Positions 60,912 through 64,000 of a stretch of DNA of 64,000 bases are shown piece by piece. Source of the stretch: Siphlonurus alternatus. Lineage: Eukaryota; Arthropoda; Insecta; Ephemeroptera; Siphlonuridae. A model generated the notes under the pieces. That model was not told the origin of the DNA and searched no databases. It worked only from the letters and a program-made list of their open reading frames with translations. Both the position numbers and the translations under genes were made by a program. Position 1 is the stretch's first letter. Every line of letters begins with the position of its first letter. The DNA is taken from positions 36,101,537 to 36,165,536 of the forward strand of contig OX463781.1 in NCBI GenBank assembly GCA_949825025.1, read 5' to 3'.

Positions 60912-61199
60912 AGCTTCAAGTCAGCTGATTTTTCGTTGTTCCCACCCGCTATACCAAACCTATGTAAAAAAAAAAAAACGTGAATTCGTTTTTTCACTAA
61001 GAATAAGATTTTTCAGGGAAAATTCCTTTACGGAACTTTGGTCCAAATTGAAAAATAAAGTAGATAATTCAAGATTTAGATTTTTTACTTCATTTATAAC
61101 CGAGAAAAGTTAAAAAAACACAGTTTTGATTTATTTTCAAGTGCAAGATGGACCTTAGCGACAAACAGTTGCGCAGCGAGAGCGCATCACTTGAAGCCT
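60912..61199. repeat. Foldback family C, copy 2
   Basis: Over 90 percent identical by eye to 12604-12890, including CCCACCCGCTATACCAAACC and GACCTTAGCGACAAACAGTT. Inverted ends AGCTTCAAGTCAGCTGATTT and CATCACTTGAAGCCTC. Confidence 0.93.
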
Positions 61200-62060
61200 C
61201 TATAGAGGTTTTAGTTTCAATAATATTGGCGTAATATCCAATCCGGCCATGCTAGTAAGCCGGGTCGGATATTTTTTATTGATTAGAGTATACATTGAAT
61301 ACAGTACATCAGATAAATTCGGAAAATGGGAAAGATACTAACATATACCATGAGCGTCGTTAAGGGGGGAATTGATAGGCTGCTTGAGAATCGATTTCCT
61401 GCTGTGATGTGCCGTACGATCAGCCCGTCTCAAGTGGCATGCGTGCACCAAGGCTCGCCGCCGAGTTACTTGACTTTACAACCGGGTTCCGACCGCTATA
61501 ATTACGCTAGTAAAACCACGTACTGATAACAAAAGTCTTATATTCAACGAGCATTTTTTTTATTTCCTGAACGGGAGGGTTTCAGCGTAATTAGTATAAT
61601 TATAACACTTGAAAACACACAATAAAATCGTATTCTTATAATATGCACTATATTATAATTATGTATGTTAGAAGTACGTAATACCTTTACCTAATGCACA
61701 ATATCAAGATAATAAATTCAATAAATAGTTTTAAGGATGGATCACATTAGATTGATATCTCGCAATCGTAGCGCCTAAATGCAACAAAAGACTTGCAGGG
61801 GACTTAGAACTCACCATAACTAGGTGGCATACAAATTTTGAAACGAACTGTCTTATCAGTTTTGTGAAAACTGAGGTAGAAGTTTAACATTGGCCTTATG
61901 GACGAAAACCGGAAATGGGGTTGTTGAAAGAAAACTATATACAAGACTGAATTTGCTCAATACATATTAAGCGATTAAGTTTTAGAACATTCTCGATTTT
62001 TTAAAATTTATTTCATTCGATTCGTTTGCAGGGAAATATTCTAGCTCTTTGACTCCGAAG
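61200..62060. other. Region without a recognised gene
   Basis: Short plus frame at 61326-61526 (MGKILTYTMSVVKGGIDRLL...) is unrecognised. No repeat family matched. Confidence 0.5.
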
Positions 62061-62067
62061 TAACTGA

Positions 62068-62488
62068 GATTAAGGGCATTGGGTGTAGCACCGGTAGTTG
62101 GCAACACTGACGTATCTTCACCATGTTAATTTTTGATCATTGTTCCTCTGAGTAATTTTTATGCTAGAGCTAAGCTGATTGCTGGAGTATCAAGATAATT
62201 AGTAGCCCAAGTGCACAATTTGGCTAAATAAAGCCTGATATAAAGAAAAGTATTTTTTTTATATTTTAGAAAAATTCATGCAAATTTAAAAATTACTAAA
62301 AAATACTTTTCTTTAAATCAGGCTTTATTTAGCCAAATTGTGCACTTGGGCTACTAATTATCTTGATACTACAGCAATCAGCTTGGCTCTAGCATAAAAA
62401 TTACTCCGAGGAGCAATGATCAAAAATTAACATGGTGAAGACACGTCAGTGTTGCCAACTACCGGTGCTACACCCAATGCCCTTAATC
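62068..62488. repeat. Long near-perfect hairpin (foldback element)
   Basis: Two arms of about 187 bp, with about six mismatches by eye, flank a loop of about 46 bp. The left arm starts GATTAAGGGCATTGGGTGTA and the right arm ends TACACCCAATGCCCTTAATC. No coding frame. A young foldback MITE or a hairpin-RNA locus. Confidence 0.95.
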
Positions 62489-62899
62489 GTTAAACCTCTG
62501 ATGTAAAAAAAGTTTAAAAATTTAAAAAAAATTGTTTCCGGTCGTTAAAAATAACATGAATGTTAAAAAAAACAAACTTAATTTTGAATCAAGACGTAAT
62601 ACTAAACTATATTTAATTTCAAATTAAAGAGTAAAAAAAGTAACTATATATTATATTTGACATTTGTATATAATATATAATCACCACGTATTAGAGCTCT
62701 ATATGTAAAGTTTCAGAATTTAATTGAAAAGGTATGTATAATGAGGTTGAAATCTAACAAATTTCTCAACCTTATGATAAAACTAAAAAAAAAAAAAATC
62801 AATGAAAACACGTTAGTAATAATAATTAACAGTATGCTCCTGAAACATAGAACACCTCCACCTAGAAATTATAGTTTGACTGTAGCGACGTTAAAGAGA

Positions 62900-63360
62900 A
62901 GATAATATGGCACTCGAAATAGCGCCATGTGGCTGGTGCAGCCATCAGTCTGGCCTCTTATGATAAGACGCATGCGGACCACCAGACCATGGGCAATGTA
63001 TACTTCGATTCTCGACACTGTTCGTAACCCTGACCAGTGTTATAAAGTACAACTTTACAAGTACAACGTCTCGGGACACAACGCCCCTGACTCATTTGCT
63101 GGAGCTGGCAGCTTCAAGAAACAAATAAAGATATGGACATTTTTTTTTCACAAGGTTACACCCCTATGAGCTTGGAGCTCGAGCCGGGGTAATGGGTAAG
63201 GATAAGGGAGGGAGAGGATGGTGACCACGGCCTGTTATGTGTCCCAGCATTCGCTGAGGTGAAATTGAGGGAACCGTGGAAAACCTCAGTCAGGACGGAA
63301 ACCTCTACTTTTTATCAATGGACCAAAGTGATGTCCAAAGCCTGGGGAACCATACACAAG
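62900..63360. other. GC-richer region with dispersed-repeat features
   Basis: A plus frame at 62927-63169 is not recognised. At 63210-63310 CCCAGCATTCGCTGAGGTG and GGGAACCGTGGAAAACCTC resemble a dispersed repeat common in arthropod genomes (recalled, not searched). Probably a transposon remnant. Confidence 0.4.
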
Positions 63361-63481
63361 TGCATTTATAGTTTTTTTGGTAAGATAAAGAGTACACCCA
63401 ATTTAGTCATTTAATCTAGTCCGGCTAGCGTGAAAACCAACGCCCGCTCCAAAACAGAGCAAGCATTAAAATTTGTACGGT

Positions 63482-63524
63482 CTTCCCGCCCCGTCGGTAC
63501 AATTTGTACCGACGGGGCGGGAAG
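63482..63524. repeat. Perfect 43-bp palindrome
   Basis: CTTCCCGCCCCGTCGGTACA continues to its exact reverse complement around a single central T (21-1-21 bp). GC-rich within AT-rich flanks; a half-copy CCCCCGTCGGTACC lies at 63685. Confidence 0.96.
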
Positions 63525-64000
63525 TGTCTTGTTGTTTATACTTGGTATATAACGTTAGCGATGTGTATTGAATTTCTGACAGGAAGATCAGTTGCTGTGT
63601 TTCTTCTTATCACTAGATATAACCTTGATGCCAAACGTCGTTTATGAAGTTACCCATAAGGACTGTGTATAGACACTTTTAAGTCCCCCGTCGGTACCAC
63701 AAGTGTACTTGGAAATGAACCCACGTAGACCGGGAATAACCATGCAGGACGATGAATAAAAAAGTGACATAATTTAAAATACATTTTTAGTTTACATTGC
63801 AGGAACCGACAAAAATTAATATAATGTATTAATTAATATAATATATACTTCCTCTGCATATAACAAGAAAAACATAATATTACGACGGAAGGACGCGGAC
63901 TTCAACCTCTCTCCTCGATATAATTATTATTTGTTTCGACACCAATTAGTCACAATGATAATTTATACTATAATAGTAGTTATAATGGAGTATTGACCTC

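Overview
The window is a piece of an AT-rich animal nuclear genome. The evidence is spliced exons with GT/AG borders, long AT-rich introns, many simple-sequence runs, non-LTR retrotransposon remnants and dozens of foldback (MITE-like) repeats. The protein and LINE types point to an arthropod, perhaps a hemipteran insect; the species call is an inference without a database search.

The one confidently identified gene is an ANKS1 (Odin/AIDA-1 type) gene on the minus strand. Sixteen exons can be placed between 55143 (5' side, incomplete) and the stop codon at 22247. Every splice phase is compatible and the joined frame is open for about 1315 codons. Order of domains: ankyrin repeats (exons at 55.1, 53.2-53.4, 47.1-47.3, 46.0-46.1 and 43.6-43.9 kb), a Ser/Pro-rich linker with several Tyr-Glu-Asn motifs (43.2-43.5, 42.8-43.2, 41.5-42.1, 38.2-38.3, 28.9-29.2 kb), two SAM domains (28.5-28.6 and 27.1-27.5 kb), a short linker, and a PTB domain (24.6-24.9, 23.9-24.1, 23.0-23.2, 22.2-22.6 kb). 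The N-terminal coding exon was not found and probably lies beyond 64 kb or is too short to recognise.

Layout: 0-4 kb is AT-rich with a GC-richer patch at 0.47-0.72 kb and a possible plus-strand coding exon at about 3.5-3.8 kb of an unrecognised gene. From 4 to 22 kb there is AT-rich sequence with no convincing gene, a decayed CR1/L2-like LINE at 13.9-15.4 kb and several foldback repeats. From 22 to 55 kb lies the ANKS1 gene, whose introns carry most of the repeats, including about a dozen copies of one foldback superfamily. From 55 to 64 kb there is probable upstream intron or flank, with more foldbacks, one 420-bp near-perfect hairpin at 62.1-62.5 kb and a perfect 43-bp palindrome at 63.5 kb.

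No tRNA, rRNA, CRISPR, operon or bacterial feature was seen. The most unusual points are the density and nesting of foldback elements, the long hairpin, a triplicated splice-donor region near the exon at 53.2 kb, and repeated YEN motifs in the ANKS1 linker.
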